Shown here: piece after piece, positions 6,872 through 15,326 of the stretch
How the letters are laid out: every line of letters starts with the position of its first letter
Position numbering within the stretch: position 1 is the first letter of the stretch
From: a virus
Strand: one strand, 5' to 3'
Length of the DNA: 22,035 nucleotides
Virus record (IMG/VR): IMGVR_UViG_3300030406_000977
Span: 1-22,035 of that record
The notes under the pieces: generated by a model
The model's input: the letters and a program-made list of their open reading frames with translations, nothing else
Told to the model about the DNA's origin: nothing
Databases searched by the model: none
Made by a program: the position numbers and the translations under genes

Positions 6872-7372
6872 ATGGCTAGTGCAACTTATTTACAATCCTT
6901 AGACTCTACATACGAAGATGGAACTTCACGCGGAGTAACGGCTTCTAATCGTAGACAAATTGAAACTTATCTTGCTGCTGAAACACTTGCTATTGGTGAC
7001 GTTGTTACCTTTGATTATGCTAATGCAGACGATGGTAAAAAAACACTTTATGTTAAAAAAGCAAGTAAGGCTGCTGCTAAAAGAAATGCTATTGGTGTTG
7101 TTTTAGAAGCTGCTAATAGTGCTGGTTCTTTTACTGTTAATGAGCCTATTCGTGTAGTTATTGGTGGAATTGTTTCAGCGCAAGTTGAAGGTAAAGATGC
7201 TAATGGTGACTCAATTATTTCAGTAGGAGACTTGCTTACTGCTGGTAATGTTGATGGTGTTTTTATGAACAAGGTTGGAGCAACTGAACTGCCTTCAGCT
7301 ATTGCTCTCGAAACCGTTGGAAGCGGTGCTGCTGCGGCTTTGAAAAAAGTTCTAATTTTGCGAAACACATAA
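6872..7372 (+). CDS. Probable capsid decoration (cement) protein
   Basis: A 166-residue, small-residue-rich (Gly, Ala, Val) protein, predicted from its alternating pattern to be almost entirely beta-structured. It follows the major capsid gene by two bases, with GGAG at 6860-6863 as ribosome binding site. The order of blocks (GDVVTFDYAN, then NAIGVVLEAA, then IRVVIGGIVSAQVEG) is like that of small head-decoration proteins of the beta-tulip or DUF2190-like kind, in which a turn, GVVL and a final GxV...V strand recur. I infer a shell-stabilising surface protein made in amounts similar to the coat. It is the last gene before the strong terminator, consistent with a highly expressed capsid transcript. 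Confidence 0.65.
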   Translation: MASATYLQSLDSTYEDGTSRGVTASNRRQIETYLAAETLAIGDVVTFDYANADDGKKTLYVKKASKAAAKRNAIGVVLEAANSAGSFTVNEPIRVVIGGIVSAQVEGKDANGDSIISVGDLLTAGNVDGVFMNKVGATELPSAIALETVGSGAAAALKKVLILRNT

Positions 7373-7377
7373 TTCTA

Positions 7378-7432
7378 AGAACCGTCACAGGGGGGTTCTA
7401 CCCGCCTTGGGCATCCTCGCCCACTCCCCCCT
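7378..7432 (+). promoter_or_regulatory. Possible antiterminator/alternative stems upstream of the terminator
   Basis: AGGGGGG (7389-7395) can pair with CCCCCCT (7426-7432), a 7-bp stem enclosing a hairpin TGGGC/GCCCA (7408-7412 with 7419-7423, six-base loop). The same C-run is the 5' arm of the downstream terminator, so the two folds exclude each other. A third element, AGAACC (7378-7383) with GGTTCT (7394-7399), would in turn occupy part of the upstream G-run. This is attenuator-like geometry. Whether it is used for regulation is inference. Confidence 0.4.
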
Positions 7433-7463
7433 CCTCCGTTACTGGTGGGGGGGGGTTTTATTT
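7426..7463 (+). terminator. Strong Rho-independent terminator after the capsid block
   Basis: The arm CCCCCCTCCTCC (7426-7437), loop GTTACT (7438-7443) and arm GGTGGGGGGGGG (7444-7455) form a 12-position stem with eleven pairs (one of them G-T) and one T-T mismatch. It is followed directly by TTTTATTT (7456-7463). It lies in the gap between the decoration protein and the adaptor gene. It would cap the highly expressed scaffold-coat-decoration transcript and reduce, but not necessarily abolish, read-through into the tail genes. Confidence 0.85.
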
Positions 7464-7475
7464 AATAGGTGATAT

Positions 7476-8759
7476 ATGCGATTAGTCGATTTAAGAAACA
7501 TGATAGCTAACATAGTAGACTATGACCCTGCGGTTGATACCTATCAACAACAGATCACCGATCTTATTAATGATGCGTATTATAGGCTATACACAGAAAA
7601 GCAGTTTACATTTGCTCAGAAAGAAACAATTGTAAAAGCTTATAAAGATATTGAAGTTAATGTTACTACTGCTAATCCAACAACAGCACAGTTAGATTTT
7701 GCACCAAGCGTTACCCCTATACCTACACATTGGGCTGGACAGGTTATTGAAATAGATGGTACTGAGTATGAAATAGCTTGGGTAGAAACTACTTCAAGGA
7801 TGTGGTTAACTACAGATACACCAAACTTAACAGCGGCTACAACATATGCTGCAAAAATCAAATTTAGATATTTAGACCTGCCATCTGATTGTGTTTCTAT
7901 TTTAAATGTAGCTAAACGCTCAATGACATTAACACCACAAGAGCCTGGTATGTTTACAGCATTAGCAAGGTATGAAGACGAATATTACAACTTACCGTTA
8001 GATGAAGTTAACCTACCTAATTACTGGGTTCCTTATGATGAATATCATGTATCTACGCCAAGAGCAGTTAAAAGTTTAACCCCTGCTGGTGGTGCAACAG
8101 GTACAAGCGTTACTTTAAATGTATCTATGTCATATGTTTATGCAGGTAGAGAATCAGCATTATCTGCATTTACAACTATAACAACTGATTTACCAAACTT
8201 AACTGTAGGTTTTACAGTACTGCCTAATAGAACTGGGTACTATCGAAAGGTATATGTAAGCAATCCATCAGTTGGTTGGAAGGGTGAACGGTGTTTAACT
8301 GTAGCTGGATCAACAACAAATTTAATACCAGTAACAAGTACAGGCGCAACATTTAATATTGCACATACAATTTTTGAAGATAATTTTGAGTTTGAGACAA
8401 AACCTTATACGGCTATAGATGGTAATACACAACGTATAAGATTGTACCCAAGACAAGATCAAGATTATAATATAACAATACGATATATGTTTAGGCCACA
8501 ACCATTAGTAAATGATAATGACACACCAGAAATGCCGTCATCATCGCACCATATATTAGCTTATATGGCACTAAGAGAACTATTTGTAAAGTTAGATAAC
8601 TTGCCACAAGCAAACATGTACGAGCGTAAAGTCGCTCAAGAGATGGTTAAACTTGAACAAAGATACCTTACGCAGATTCCTCGAAGATTTGTTAAACGCG
8701 GTATGCTTGACGGTGTTGTTAATCCTCTCCCCTTGTACACACCTTTGACCAGAACATGA
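7476..8759 (+). CDS. Head-tail adaptor / tail tubular-like protein
   Basis: A 427-residue protein, probably the ring that extends the portal and joins head to tail. The N-terminus (DLRNMIANIVDYDP, then LINDAYYRLYTEKQF at ~30-44) and the C-terminal helical segment (HHILAYMALRELFVKLDN near 353-370, then a long Lys/Glu/Gln helix) resemble phage adaptor proteins of the P22 gp4/T7 gp11 type: two helical ends around a beta domain. Between them, residues ~195-300 form a beta-rich insertion with GRESALS at 224-230, resembling an Ig/FN3-like sandwich, which makes it longer than simple adaptors. AGGTGA at 7467-7472 is only three bases from the ATG, so the ribosome binding site is poorly spaced. Its stop overlaps the next gene by four bases (ATGA). 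Confidence 0.65.
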   Translation: MRLVDLRNMIANIVDYDPAVDTYQQQITDLINDAYYRLYTEKQFTFAQKETIVKAYKDIEVNVTTANPTTAQLDFAPSVTPIPTHWAGQVIEIDGTEYEIAWVETTSRMWLTTDTPNLTAATTYAAKIKFRYLDLPSDCVSILNVAKRSMTLTPQEPGMFTALARYEDEYYNLPLDEVNLPNYWVPYDEYHVSTPRAVKSLTPAGGATGTSVTLNVSMSYVYAGRESALSAFTTITTDLPNLTVGFTVLPNRTGYYRKVYVSNPSVGWKGERCLTVAGSTTNLIPVTSTGATFNIAHTIFEDNFEFETKPYTAIDGNTQRIRLYPRQDQDYNITIRYMFRPQPLVNDNDTPEMPSSSHHILAYMALRELFVKLDNLPQANMYERKVAQEMVKLEQRYLTQIPRRFVKRGMLDGVVNPLPLYTPLTRT

Positions 8760-10900
8760 AAAATACTACTGTACAAATAAAAGCCTTATCTGGTTTATAT
8801 GAAAAGTTACCCCAAGCACAAGATGGTGCTACTGAATTAATAAACTGGACGGTAGATAAATATACTGGTGGATGGGATAATCGGATAGGCTATGAACGAT
8901 ACAACCCTATACCTTCTGGTGATTTTTTACCATTTAGCACTGGTAGTTTAACAACAGCAACTAATAAAATAGATTCATTATTTGTTTTTTCAAGACATCA
9001 AGGTGCAATGCAATCTGTATTATTAGAGTCTGGTGGAACTCTTTATCAGTTAGATGAAACATATGGTTCATCTTTTCGTTTATATCCTATATCAACCAAC
9101 AGAACACTACCTGCTGCAAATGAAGCACCAACGCAGTATACAACTTATGGTAAATATTTAATTGTAAGCAATGGTTATGATAAATCTTTTAAATATGCAG
9201 CATGGCCAGTACACAGACATCCAATAACTTTTACTCCATATTTATATGATTTAGGTTGGAATACAGTACCATCAGCACCTAATCCATGGGATGTTGCATT
9301 GTTTGTTTCATCAACCGTTTTAACAGGACAAGCAGTATCTATTCCTTTTCCATTTACAGCAATAAACGGCTATACATATAATGGCGAAGGATTAGGAACA
9401 AATACTACTGCAACAAGCGATACTAATAGATATAAATATCGTGTATCATTTATTAATAATGCTGGTGCTGAATCACCTTTATCAGAAGAAAGTCGCATAA
9501 TAACTTGGGTAACTGAACCGCCAGCTGCTCCATTAGGCCAAAATAAATATGCTATATATATTGAAATACCAACAGGTCCAGAAGGTACAGTAGCCAGACG
9601 ATTATATAGAACTAAAAACTTCGGGACAGCTGCTGTAGGCACTGAATTTGATTTTTATTTTGTTAAAGACATAAACAATAATACTGAAAAATCTGTATAT
9701 GATTCTATACCAGATGGCGCATTAGGATCGCTCGCACCAGATGAAACAGCAAGTATTTTATTTCCAGCTACCAGAACACGCTTTAGCGCGGTATATAAGG
9801 ACTGTTTATTTGTAGAAGGCGGTGCTGATAATGATACCATGCTTTTTTATAGCAAACCAACGCTACCAGACCAGTATGAAGCAACAAGCTTTATCGAGCT
9901 GGGCAACCGTAATAGCGGTGGGATTACTGGGTTGCACCCTTACTTCAACTTTTTATTGGTATTCAGAGAGCGTGGAATAGACGCCATAATGGGCGATTAT
10001 CCTAATTTTACAGCTGTACCTATATCAACAGAGGTTGGAACGCGCGCAACTAACACAGTAACTAATGTGCCTGGTGTAGGGCTAATGTTTTTAGCGTCAG
10101 ATGGTATATATGCTTTAAGTTCAAACATGGAATATTCAGATAGCCCAGGAATAAAACAAATATCAAGGCATATGCTGAAGACAATGAATCGAATAAATGA
10201 AGATAGTCTTGCAAAAGCTTGCGCTATTTATTCTCCTAAATGGCAAGAGTGGCATTGTTATTACCCTGCCGATGGTGATAGTAGTAGCACATCTCCATTA
10301 GGTGTAGTTTACCATCTTGAAAAAAACGCATTTAGTACTCGTACTGAGTTTCCAGTTACTTCATTAGCCAGAGATTATATAGGTAATATATTTTTTGGTA
10401 GTACAAATGAAGGCAATGTACAGCCGGGTGTTTTTGTAATATCTAAAAAACGAGCTAATGGTGAACAAAAACTTGGTGATACTATAGTTGATAAAGCTCC
10501 ACCAGTATCTACGTTTAGAAGCCCATGGATGGATATGGGTGATGAAACAATAAAAAAACATGTTCATTTTGTTTATTTATATGTATTAACACAAGGCGAT
10601 AATCCAATATCTATAGAATATTTTAAAGATTTTTATTATTCTGGCATAGCTGCAAATGGTCGCAAATTGCAAAGAGCAGATCATAATGATCAATCTGTGT
10701 ACAATACTGCTCAAGTTATTACAGGATCTGATAAACCATGGGAAGAACCATTAGCAACTGCTATACGTTATCCAGTAGCACAAGGATCATGTAGCCATTT
10801 TCAATTTAAAATAAACACTGAAAATGATATGGTGTTGATAGGGTATGCAGTAGAGTTTACTACTGCTGGTACTAAAATGATAGCAGGTAAAAAGACATGA
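8756..10900 (+). CDS. Large connector / DNA-stabilisation (P22 gp10-like) tail protein
   Basis: A 714-residue, strongly beta-structured protein that probably forms the tail hub or plug below the adaptor. The N-terminus (LSGLYEKLPQAQDGATELIN, then GGWDNRIGYE) has the gene-10-like pattern of a short glycine-containing strand, a gap, an asparagine-containing strand and an R-x-GY turn. The middle (~440-500) carries MFLASDGIYAL followed by a helix and YSPKWQEWHCYYP, a pattern common in beta-propeller stabiliser proteins. An FN3-like stretch with GAESPLS (237-243) resembles that of the upstream adaptor. There is no Shine-Dalgarno before its ATG, which sits in an ATGA overlap with the adaptor stop, so translation is probably coupled. 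Specific fold and partner contacts are inferred. Confidence 0.62.
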   Translation: MKNTTVQIKALSGLYEKLPQAQDGATELINWTVDKYTGGWDNRIGYERYNPIPSGDFLPFSTGSLTTATNKIDSLFVFSRHQGAMQSVLLESGGTLYQLDETYGSSFRLYPISTNRTLPAANEAPTQYTTYGKYLIVSNGYDKSFKYAAWPVHRHPITFTPYLYDLGWNTVPSAPNPWDVALFVSSTVLTGQAVSIPFPFTAINGYTYNGEGLGTNTTATSDTNRYKYRVSFINNAGAESPLSEESRIITWVTEPPAAPLGQNKYAIYIEIPTGPEGTVARRLYRTKNFGTAAVGTEFDFYFVKDINNNTEKSVYDSIPDGALGSLAPDETASILFPATRTRFSAVYKDCLFVEGGADNDTMLFYSKPTLPDQYEATSFIELGNRNSGGITGLHPYFNFLLVFRERGIDAIMGDYPNFTAVPISTEVGTRATNTVTNVPGVGLMFLASDGIYALSSNMEYSDSPGIKQISRHMLKTMNRINEDSLAKACAIYSPKWQEWHCYYPADGDSSSTSPLGVVYHLEKNAFSTRTEFPVTSLARDYIGNIFFGSTNEGNVQPGVFVISKKRANGEQKLGDTIVDKAPPVSTFRSPWMDMGDETIKKHVHFVYLYVLTQGDNPISIEYFKDFYYSGIAANGRKLQRADHNDQSVYNTAQVITGSDKPWEEPLATAIRYPVAQGSCSHFQFKINTENDMVLIGYAVEFTTAGTKMIAGKKT

Positions 10901-11535
10901 AACGATGGACTGAAGCAGATATTAGAAATGCTAACATCGTTGATTATGAACAATTCAACAATGAATACAATGCAAGTAAATCAACTATAAATGGTGGTTT
11001 GGATAGAAATCAAATACCACAAAATATTGTTGGAAAAAATAACATAAAAGATAATGCAACTCATACAGTATATTTCAATGATGAACCTGAGTTTGCTACA
11101 GATACATTTAATGTAGATGCTTCATCTGGCGTTGGTCTTCATACTGGATTTAGAGGTTTAACGTACTCTACTTATAGTGGTGGATGGATTACAGTAGTAG
11201 ATAGAGAATACACTGGCTTAAAAGACGGTATGATGCAAATAGAGTTTATGGCTCATTTGTATATAAACTTACAGTTTTCAAGAGGTGATGGAGAAATAAA
11301 TCAAAAAGGTGTGCAATTCCAAATAGAATGGAATGGTGTACCAATGTTAAATACATTTGATTTTGCTAAACCCATACAAACAATAAGATTATTTGCAAAT
11401 ACATTTAGTCCTGGTGGTACAGGTAAGCTAACTATTAAAGCCAAAATGACACCAAAGGGTAAAACAGATTGGTTACATAGAACACAGTTTCATATATTTG
11501 GCATACGTACAATGTTAATAGGGCGGTGGAGATGA
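10897..11535 (+). CDS. Fibre/spike-like structural protein, paralog 1
   Basis: A 212-residue protein that I place in a three-gene family with the next two genes. It has a short helical N-terminal module (residues ~10-50: NIVDYEQFNNEY, then LDRNQIPQNIV) and a beta-sandwich-like body ending in strands FHIFGIRTMLIGRWR. The N-terminal pattern, an acidic turn then F20-N21-x-E23, is widespread in phage tail-associated proteins and probably anchors the protein to the tail. The beta body probably binds another virion protein or the host surface. Four-base ATGA overlaps at both ends couple it to its neighbours. No enzymatic motif or chaperone domain is visible. Confidence 0.55.
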   Translation: MKRWTEADIRNANIVDYEQFNNEYNASKSTINGGLDRNQIPQNIVGKNNIKDNATHTVYFNDEPEFATDTFNVDASSGVGLHTGFRGLTYSTYSGGWITVVDREYTGLKDGMMQIEFMAHLYINLQFSRGDGEINQKGVQFQIEWNGVPMLNTFDFAKPIQTIRLFANTFSPGGTGKLTIKAKMTPKGKTDWLHRTQFHIFGIRTMLIGRWR

Positions 11536-12431
11536 GTAAACTGGTTAGTCCAAGCTTTAATAGAAATAGCAAACTTGATCCAGCACCTTTAAATAGTAAG
11601 TTTCAAGATGTTGCTACTGCTGTAAATACACAAATAGATGAAACAAACATAAGAGATTCATCTATAGATACAACACAATTTAAAACAATAACAAATAATG
11701 GTAAATCAGGAATCCAGTTAGTTTATTTAGAAACAGGGTCTGTTGGTTTAACTGGTGGAACTAATGTAGATGAAGGCTCATTAACTACGCCAGTATTACA
11801 AAGTGGTACATTTAATGTTGGAACATTAACATTAACAGAAGACGATATTATAAGAGTTTATTGGCATACAAGATGTTATAAAAATTACTCTGCTCCCCTT
11901 GGAAAACAATATTTGGCACAAATGAGAGATCATTTTTTTGCTCAATATTTAGAGTGGAGTTTTAATGGTGCTGCTTATACGCCTGTACCTGGTCAAACTA
12001 ACTTTAATAATACAACACCAGATGGATCTAAAACTGGTGCATTAGTAACTAATACTAAAGGTACAAGTTTTATACATCATGCAGTTATTGCTGATAATGG
12101 AAGTACTGCTGCTAATGAGACACCTACCGATGCTAACCCTAATCCATCTGCTGATAGTATTTTGTTGTCAGATTTTCGTGTAGAAACAAGCAATTCAGAA
12201 CACACTTTAAGTGGATCATGGATACATAAAGTTACAGCAGCACAAGCTGTAACAGGACCAATTGAATTTAGAGTAAAAATGCAAGGTCCAGTAACACCAT
12301 ATTATGATAATACTGGTGGTTCAGAAAATAATTATCTTGTGCATAGCACCGCAACTAATTTATCAACCATAAACCCTTCTGTTAATTATAAAAAAACATT
12401 TTTAGTTTTTATGGTAATGAGGTCTAAATGA
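11532..12431 (+). CDS. Fibre/spike-like structural protein, paralog 2
   Basis: A 299-residue protein when started at ATG 11532. An in-frame GTG at 11526 would add two residues. I prefer the ATG because AGGGCGG (11520-11526) is then five bases upstream, because it gives the ATGA overlap used by its neighbours, and because it places L20-N21 in register with the same residues of both sister proteins. The N-terminal module reads KLDPAPLNSKF, then IDETNIRDSSID. The body is Thr/Gly/Asn-rich beta structure with a WYHx-like strand, IIRVYWHTRC (~110-120), and ends in strands KKTFLVFMVMRSK. It is the longest of the three paralogs. Function beyond a virion surface or tail appendage is inference. Confidence 0.55.
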   Translation: MSKLVSPSFNRNSKLDPAPLNSKFQDVATAVNTQIDETNIRDSSIDTTQFKTITNNGKSGIQLVYLETGSVGLTGGTNVDEGSLTTPVLQSGTFNVGTLTLTEDDIIRVYWHTRCYKNYSAPLGKQYLAQMRDHFFAQYLEWSFNGAAYTPVPGQTNFNNTTPDGSKTGALVTNTKGTSFIHHAVIADNGSTAANETPTDANPNPSADSILLSDFRVETSNSEHTLSGSWIHKVTAAQAVTGPIEFRVKMQGPVTPYYDNTGGSENNYLVHSTATNLSTINPSVNYKKTFLVFMVMRSK

Positions 12432-13102
12432 CATATACGCCTATAAAAACATGGTCTACTGGTGATGTATTAACAGGTGATGATCTTAATAATGAGCTTA
12501 TTGGATTAAAAAAATACACCCATAAAATTGGAAATACAGATTTAAAAAACGCACAATTTGTAGATACACAACACATAATGCCAGGTACTATAGATGCACA
12601 AACAAATGTTACGCATAATTGCACAGGCATGTTTGGTGGTCAAAGTCATTCTTATCAATCATTAAATTATACATTTGTAACTAAGTTTAATTCAAATCAA
12701 ACAACAAACACTCTTCATAATGTTTTTGTACCAGAAACAGCGTTTACTATAAATATAGGTAGACCAGCAACAGCATTGTTTTCATGGTGGATACAAGAAA
12801 AAACAAACTCTGTTTATAGTGAAGCAAATAAAAACAATTTTTATGTAGCTGCTTTTACTGAACAACCAGGAATATTACCAAATGGAACACATATATCTAC
12901 TACTGGTAGTGGTGGTGAAGAAATTGGTACTGGAAATGGTGTAGCTTTTGGTGATTTATTAGATAGTACTAATTATTTGTCTGGTTTTACTATTAAAGAA
13001 GGTAGTACAATTAATTTCTTTTTAGGGTTAACTGGTAGATCAACCGCAAGAAGGTCACAAATAATGTCTTGGGGCGTATGTTTAGAATTATTTTATATGT
13101 AG
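12428..13102 (+). CDS. Fibre/spike-like structural protein, paralog 3
   Basis: A 224-residue member of the same tandem family. Its N-terminal module is WSTGDVLTGDDLNNEL (L20-N21-N22-E23), then IGNTDLKNAQFVD. The form GDVLTGDDLN is the classic version of this anchoring motif in phage tail proteins. The body is Thr/Asn/Gly-rich beta structure, and the last strands (SQIMSWGVCLELFYM) resemble the hydrophobic ends of its two sisters. GAGG at 12419-12422, five bases before the ATG, is a fair ribosome binding site, and the ATGA overlap with paralog 2 is conserved. It probably binds the same structural neighbours as the other two, or forms hetero-oligomers with them. Confidence 0.55.
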   Translation: MTYTPIKTWSTGDVLTGDDLNNELIGLKKYTHKIGNTDLKNAQFVDTQHIMPGTIDAQTNVTHNCTGMFGGQSHSYQSLNYTFVTKFNSNQTTNTLHNVFVPETAFTINIGRPATALFSWWIQEKTNSVYSEANKNNFYVAAFTEQPGILPNGTHISTTGSGGEEIGTGNGVAFGDLLDSTNYLSGFTIKEGSTINFFLGLTGRSTARRSQIMSWGVCLELFYM

Positions 13103-13109
13103 GTGTATT

Positions 13110-13727
13110 ATGGCTATTACTGGTATTGGTTTAGGATTATCCGCATTAGGAGCATTAGCTGCTGGTGGTGCTGCATATGGTGAAGCTGCCTCCGCAATGA
13201 GCGAAGAAGAAAAGAAAAGATTGCAAGAGTTAGAAAGGTTGCAAGCTATTAATATGTTAGGTGGCGATTATAATGTAGCTTTGGGTAAACAAATGACACC
13301 AGTTCAAGGTGCTATGCGTGAAGCAAAAGAACGTATGGCACAAGATATATCATCTCAAGATATTTCTTCTGGTGCTTATTTTAGAGGACAACAAGCAATG
13401 GAAACTGCTGCAGCTAAAGAACGTAGTGCTGCTGCTGAAAGAGCCCAGGCAGATATGGCACAACAAGAAGCAATGCGTATAAAAGAAATGGAAAATCTAA
13501 AGCGATTACAAAAGATACAAGATAATGCATTGATATACGGTTTAAAAGGCGCAGCAGGGCCATTAGTAGATATAGGCGGTGGTCTTACTGATATTGGTAT
13601 TGCAAGAGAAGAACAAGAAAGATTACGACTTGCCGCAGAATATGCACAGCAAGCTAAAGAAAAAGCATTAGGTAATCAAGAATATATAAATATGTACAAC
13701 GCAATTAAAAACATAGAAGTATCGTAG
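13110..13727 (+). CDS. Small internal virion (ejection) protein, T7 gp14-like
   Basis: A 205-residue protein with an N-terminal Gly/Ala-rich hydrophobic segment (residues ~4-27, including GLGLSALGALAAGGAA) that could insert in a membrane. Long Glu/Lys/Ala/Gln-rich coiled-coil helices follow to residue ~140, then a glycine-rich hinge (AAGPLVDIGGGLTDIG) and a final helix. This is the usual appearance of the smallest DNA-ejection protein of podoviruses (T7 gp14 is 196 residues), which enters the outer membrane at infection. It is the first of three internal-protein genes in increasing size. AGGTG (13101-13105) precedes the ATG by four bases. The assignment rests on features and position, not on recognised homology. 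Confidence 0.6.
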   Translation: MAITGIGLGLSALGALAAGGAAYGEAASAMSEEEKKRLQELERLQAINMLGGDYNVALGKQMTPVQGAMREAKERMAQDISSQDISSGAYFRGQQAMETAAAKERSAAAERAQADMAQQEAMRIKEMENLKRLQKIQDNALIYGLKGAAGPLVDIGGGLTDIGIAREEQERLRLAAEYAQQAKEKALGNQEYINMYNAIKNIEVS

Positions 13728-13737
13728 GATTACAATA

Positions 13738-15318
13738 ATGGCACAAAGACAATTTAGTAATAGTTTTCATTTATATGCTGGATCTATTAGAAATAGAACA
13801 CAAATGGCGTTTAAACAAGCCGCACAAGAAGCTGCTGCTGCTCAGAAGTCTGATCAAGAAAGACGTAAAATATTAAAAGATTTATTAGAATTAGACAATA
13901 AACAATTGATTGCTTTGCGTAAAAACATGGCACAAGCAAAAAAAGATATTAATAAATATAAATTGCCAAAAGGTGAATCTTATAAATTATTATCTTTATA
14001 CACACAATCATTACAAGCCGCTGCTAGTGTAAATGTAAGTAATACAGATATAGTTGATGAAATACAAAAACAAGCAAATGAAAAGTATGATTTAGATCCT
14101 AAAATTATATCTAAAATTGAAGAATATGTAGATGGTTTACAAATACGTAGAGGGTCAAGTGATACATACGAAAATCAAAATAATTTAGAAGCAACTTTAG
14201 GTACAAAAGGTTCAGCAAATAGAGCTGATAAATTTAATAAATTAAAAAATGAATTTAATAGTTTATCACAACCAACACAGAAACCATTAGCGTTATATTA
14301 TTTGCAAACACAAGTTGCTAATAAATTTGAAGGTATGGATTCTAGCGTTGACATATCTTTATTGAATGATTCTTTTGGTAAAAATTTAGGTATAAATAAA
14401 GACACTACCACTAATGAATATAAAGTTACAAGCCCAACAAATGCTCAAAGAAAAAAAGAAGCATTAATAGAAAAATTAAAACAAGATAGAAATTTAACTA
14501 AATCAGATCAAAATGCATTAGCTGCTTTTGCTAATGCTGGTAGAATAAAAGCTAAACTTGATGAAGCAACTGGTGGTAGCATTAGTCCAGAATCTTTAAC
14601 TGCTATACGTGGTTTAAAAGATGCAATAACAGGATGGGAATCAGAAGCTAATGTATTAAAAACAAGAATTGCTAAAACAAGAAAAAGTATATTATCGCCA
14701 TCTGCTGGACGTGAACCATTAAATATAAGAGCTGGACAAATATTATTAGAACAAGATGCTATGGCTAATATGGGTAGAGCTATAAAAAATATGCCTGAAG
14801 AAGACATAGAAGCAATTCAATTAATGAAAGAAGCACAAACCTTTAAAGACTATGATGCTAATACAAAAAAGTTTATTGATGCATATGTAAAAGGTAAAAA
14901 TCAACAAAAGCTAAAAACTAATAATAATATTAGTGATTTTATAAAACATGTAAATAAACAAACAAGTTTAAATGCAGATGCAAAAAGAAAAATAAAAGTT
15001 GCTGCATTATCCAGAATATTAAATGCACAAAAAACTAATGTAAAAGAACAAGCAATAACAGAGATTAGTAAACCTCCACAAATAAAATCAGATAGATTTG
15101 TTACATTTGAAACTGAAAAATTTAAATATCCAGCAACAGTAGAAGCCGCTTTTAAAGATGAAGAAGCAGGTAATAAATTTAGAAAATATGTAAATACTTT
15201 TCATCCTACTTATGCACAAAAAATAGAATTGTCAGAAAAAGGAAAGCCACATAATAGTTATATGAAAAAGGCATATGAAAAATATGGTAGAGAGTATTTT
15301 CAATCTTTAAGTAAATAG
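13738..15318 (+). CDS. Internal virion protein, T7 gp15-like
   Basis: A 526-residue, Lys/Gln/Asn/Ala-rich, almost wholly alpha-helical protein without hydrophobic segments. Residues ~10-75 and ~265-400 look like long amphipathic or coiled-coil helices. I recognise no domain. Its place between the small membrane-prone internal protein and the giant internal protein, and its size, correspond to T7 gp15, which forms the periplasmic tube of the ejection apparatus. AGGA at 13726-13729, eight bases upstream of the ATG, is the ribosome binding site. Base composition is extreme: of the 60 bases at 14941-15000, 36 are A and only 12 are G or C. Confidence 0.55.
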   Translation: MAQRQFSNSFHLYAGSIRNRTQMAFKQAAQEAAAAQKSDQERRKILKDLLELDNKQLIALRKNMAQAKKDINKYKLPKGESYKLLSLYTQSLQAAASVNVSNTDIVDEIQKQANEKYDLDPKIISKIEEYVDGLQIRRGSSDTYENQNNLEATLGTKGSANRADKFNKLKNEFNSLSQPTQKPLALYYLQTQVANKFEGMDSSVDISLLNDSFGKNLGINKDTTTNEYKVTSPTNAQRKKEALIEKLKQDRNLTKSDQNALAAFANAGRIKAKLDEATGGSISPESLTAIRGLKDAITGWESEANVLKTRIAKTRKSILSPSAGREPLNIRAGQILLEQDAMANMGRAIKNMPEEDIEAIQLMKEAQTFKDYDANTKKFIDAYVKGKNQQKLKTNNNISDFIKHVNKQTSLNADAKRKIKVAALSRILNAQKTNVKEQAITEISKPPQIKSDRFVTFETEKFKYPATVEAAFKDEEAGNKFRKYVNTFHPTYAQKIELSEKGKPHNSYMKKAYEKYGREYFQSLSK

Positions 15319-15326
15319 AGTAAACA

